A stretch of DNA of 64,000 nt from Armatimonadota bacterium (lineage in GTDB: Bacteria; Armatimonadota; UBA5829; DSUL01). Position 1 is the stretch's first letter. Each line of letters starts with the position of its first letter. A program made the translations under genes and the position numbers. The DNA is taken from the NCBI GenBank assembly GCA_025998755.1, contig AP024674.1, positions 1,872,162 through 1,936,161 on the forward strand, given 5' to 3'. Below the pieces are notes generated by a model that worked only from the letters and a program-made list of their open reading frames with translations, searched no databases and had not been told where the DNA came from. Of this stretch, positions 62,947 to 64,000 are shown one piece after another.

Positions 62947-63798
62947 TTAAGAGTTTTTCTCCTCTGAGTTTTGCATTTCGCAGTGATCCAGACCGAGCAA
63001 CCGTACCACCCGCCAAGCGGAGTCTGACCAACGCCGGTCCAGCACATTCGAGGACTCCACCAGAAGACTGGCACGCATTCCGCTCGACCGGTAGGCACGG
63101 CCCACTGCGGACCAGTCTATTGTACCCATCCCCGGAAACAGATGCCTGTCGTCCAGGCCGGTGTTGTCGTGCAGGTGTGTGGTGAAAGCACGCGGCAGCA
63201 TCGCGGCGGCAAGCTCCGCGGCGCGGCCCAACAGATGGGCGTGCCCGCTGTCGAAACAGTAGCCGCACCAGGCCGGATCGCAGCGCGATACAACTGTAGC
63301 CAGTTCATCCTCACGGTTGCCCAGGAAGCCGCCGAGCATATTCTCCACGGCCAGCCTCACACCGGCGGCCGCCGCATACTCCGCAAGCCGGGCCATCGCA
63401 TCCGCGGCGATGTCCAACCGCTCGCGTCGGCCCTCAAGGCCCTGGAAATAGCCCGGATGCACAACGGCCACCCTTGCGCCGAGTGAGGCGGCCACGTCGA
63501 GCGCGGCTCGCTGGACATCCTCGACCCCGGCGCGGGCGGCAGGGTCCGGGTTGCTGAGGTCCAGGGTCTCTCCGAACGGCAGATGGACGGATGGAAAACT
63601 GACCCCGCAGTCTCTGGCCAGGCGAACAATCGCCTTCACAGCGCAGGGATCGGTGTGATCGAAATGGCCGGGGCTTCCCAGAATCAGCTCCAGGGATTGG
63701 CAGCCCATTGCGGCAAGACGTGGAACGGTCTCCATCGCGGGAAGCCCATCCAGCCCGGCGGCCCTTCTTATGATTGATGCTGCGTCGAGAGCGTTCAT
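62947..63798 (-). CDS. Sugar phosphate isomerase/epimerase-like TIM-barrel protein
   Basis: 283 residues from the ATG at 63798 overlapping the upstream stop. AP-endonuclease-2/xylose isomerase fold: 'SVHLPFGETLDLS', 'VVHPGYFQGLEG', 'LAVENMLGGFLGN' (metal Glu), 'YCFDSGHAHLLG' (Asp and His) and 'THLHDNTGLDDRHLFPGMG'. Metal-dependent isomerase or epimerase; the substrate cannot be told. Confidence 0.88.
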   Translation of the reverse strand: MNALDAASIIRRAAGLDGLPAMETVPRLAAMGCQSLELILGSPGHFDHTDPCAVKAIVRLARDCGVSFPSVHLPFGETLDLSNPDPAARAGVEDVQRAALDVAASLGARVAVVHPGYFQGLEGRRERLDIAADAMARLAEYAAAAGVRLAVENMLGGFLGNREDELATVVSRCDPAWCGYCFDSGHAHLLGRAAELAAAMLPRAFTTHLHDNTGLDDRHLFPGMGTIDWSAVGRAYRSSGMRASLLVESSNVLDRRWSDSAWRVVRLLGLDHCEMQNSEEKNS

Positions 63799-64000
63799 TC
63801 GTCCCTCTCTTCGGGAGGAAGAAGCTCCACCAGCGTGACCGAGTTCGCTGGGAGCGAGAGATCCTGCACCACCCGGCCGCCTACAGCGCCGGGGCGGTCC
63901 AGGACGCATTCCAGCTCTGCACGGTCTCGGTCATGAAAAGCGTTGGAGCGTTCGCGGTCCACGGTCCAGACGCGCAGCCGCCCCCCCCGCAAACGCGAGT
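63795..64000 (-). CDS. C-terminal end of a protein, probably a glycosidase; N-terminus off the right edge
   Basis: The frame is open from the right edge to a TGA at 63795-63797. 'VVQDLSLPANSVTLVELLPP' is the type of last beta-sandwich strand found at the ends of GH39- or GH51-like glycoside hydrolases. At least 67 residues. The stop overlaps the isomerase start. A G8 run lies at 63981-63988. Confidence 0.65.
   Translation of the reverse strand, partial: SRLRGGRLRVWTVDRERSNAFHDRDRAELECVLDRPGAVGGRVVQDLSLPANSVTLVELLPPEERDE

Noticed and set aside
1..64000. CRISPR arrays and insertion sequences with terminal repeats
   Set aside because: No regularly spaced repeats, and no transposase or paired terminal inverted repeats were found; only recombinase remnants.

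Overview
The window is 64 kb of high-GC bacterial chromosome, densely packed and mostly transcribed on the minus strand. It is largely core metabolism with one accessory insertion. Type II-style pseudopilin and beta-propeller secreted proteins, a spontaneously GC-rich codon use, heavy use of TTG and GTG starts, and a mixture of Firmicutes-like and Actinobacteria-like gene order (rpsU-HIT-mtaB, glmU-prs-pth, coaD-coiled coil-pta-ackA-yceD-rpmF-plsX-fab-rnc) fit a deep-branching Terrabacteria-type lineage. Armatimonadota is my best guess, but it is an inference and not proven by the sequence.

Layout. 1-2.3 kb: a Fur-family regulator with its own consensus-like promoter heads a minus-strand run into a pseudopilin and a secreted beta-propeller protein cut by the window edge; a small membrane protein lies opposite. 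2.4-6.8 kb: accD-accA, divergent pheA, and a CBS-domain CorC/HlyC membrane protein. 6.9-9.0 kb: remnants of two serine recombinases. 9.2-21.0 kb: an accessory cassette of a large Eco57I-like DNA methyltransferase, a broken HTH-nucleotidyltransferase/HEPN pair, a PLD-SNF2 helicase, an Hsp70-TPR protein and a compact UvrD-like helicase, all on the minus strand, with the last two translationally coupled. This looks like a genome-defence system and is the most interesting part of the window.

21.4-28.3 kb: lipid kinase/PAP2 fusion, ybeY, rpsU (with a perfect sigma70 promoter), HIT, mtaB, pth, prs, glmU and tRNA-Gln. 28.4-38.5 kb: an ADP-ribosylglycohydrolase, a secreted protein, DppA, then a chain of overlapping genes pabC-pabB-alr-FAH-DegT, and aroF. 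38.5-43.7 kb: hrcA-grpE under a CIRCE-controlled promoter, a methylthioadenosine salvage set (apt, mtnA, mtnP), and rnc. 43.7-51.4 kb: an aspartate aminotransferase and the type II fatty-acid synthesis cluster (fabF, acpP, fabG, fabD, fabH, plsX, rpmF, yceD). 51.4-57.1 kb: ackA, pta, a SepIVA-like coiled coil, coaD and recG. 57.3-60.0 kb, plus strand: an ECF sigma factor, its zinc anti-sigma factor and an HtrA protease. 60.1-64 kb: Nudix, mutY, ROK kinase, pterin dehydratase, a sugar-isomerase-like protein and the end of a probable glycosidase.

Functional connections: phospholipid and fatty-acid synthesis is represented twice (acetyl-CoA carboxylase beta/alpha and the fab cluster). Aromatic metabolism appears as aroF, pheA and pabB/pabC. 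Envelope stress (sigma-anti-sigma-HtrA) and cytosolic heat shock (HrcA-GrpE) have separate controls. Shadows of real genes in other frames are omitted.
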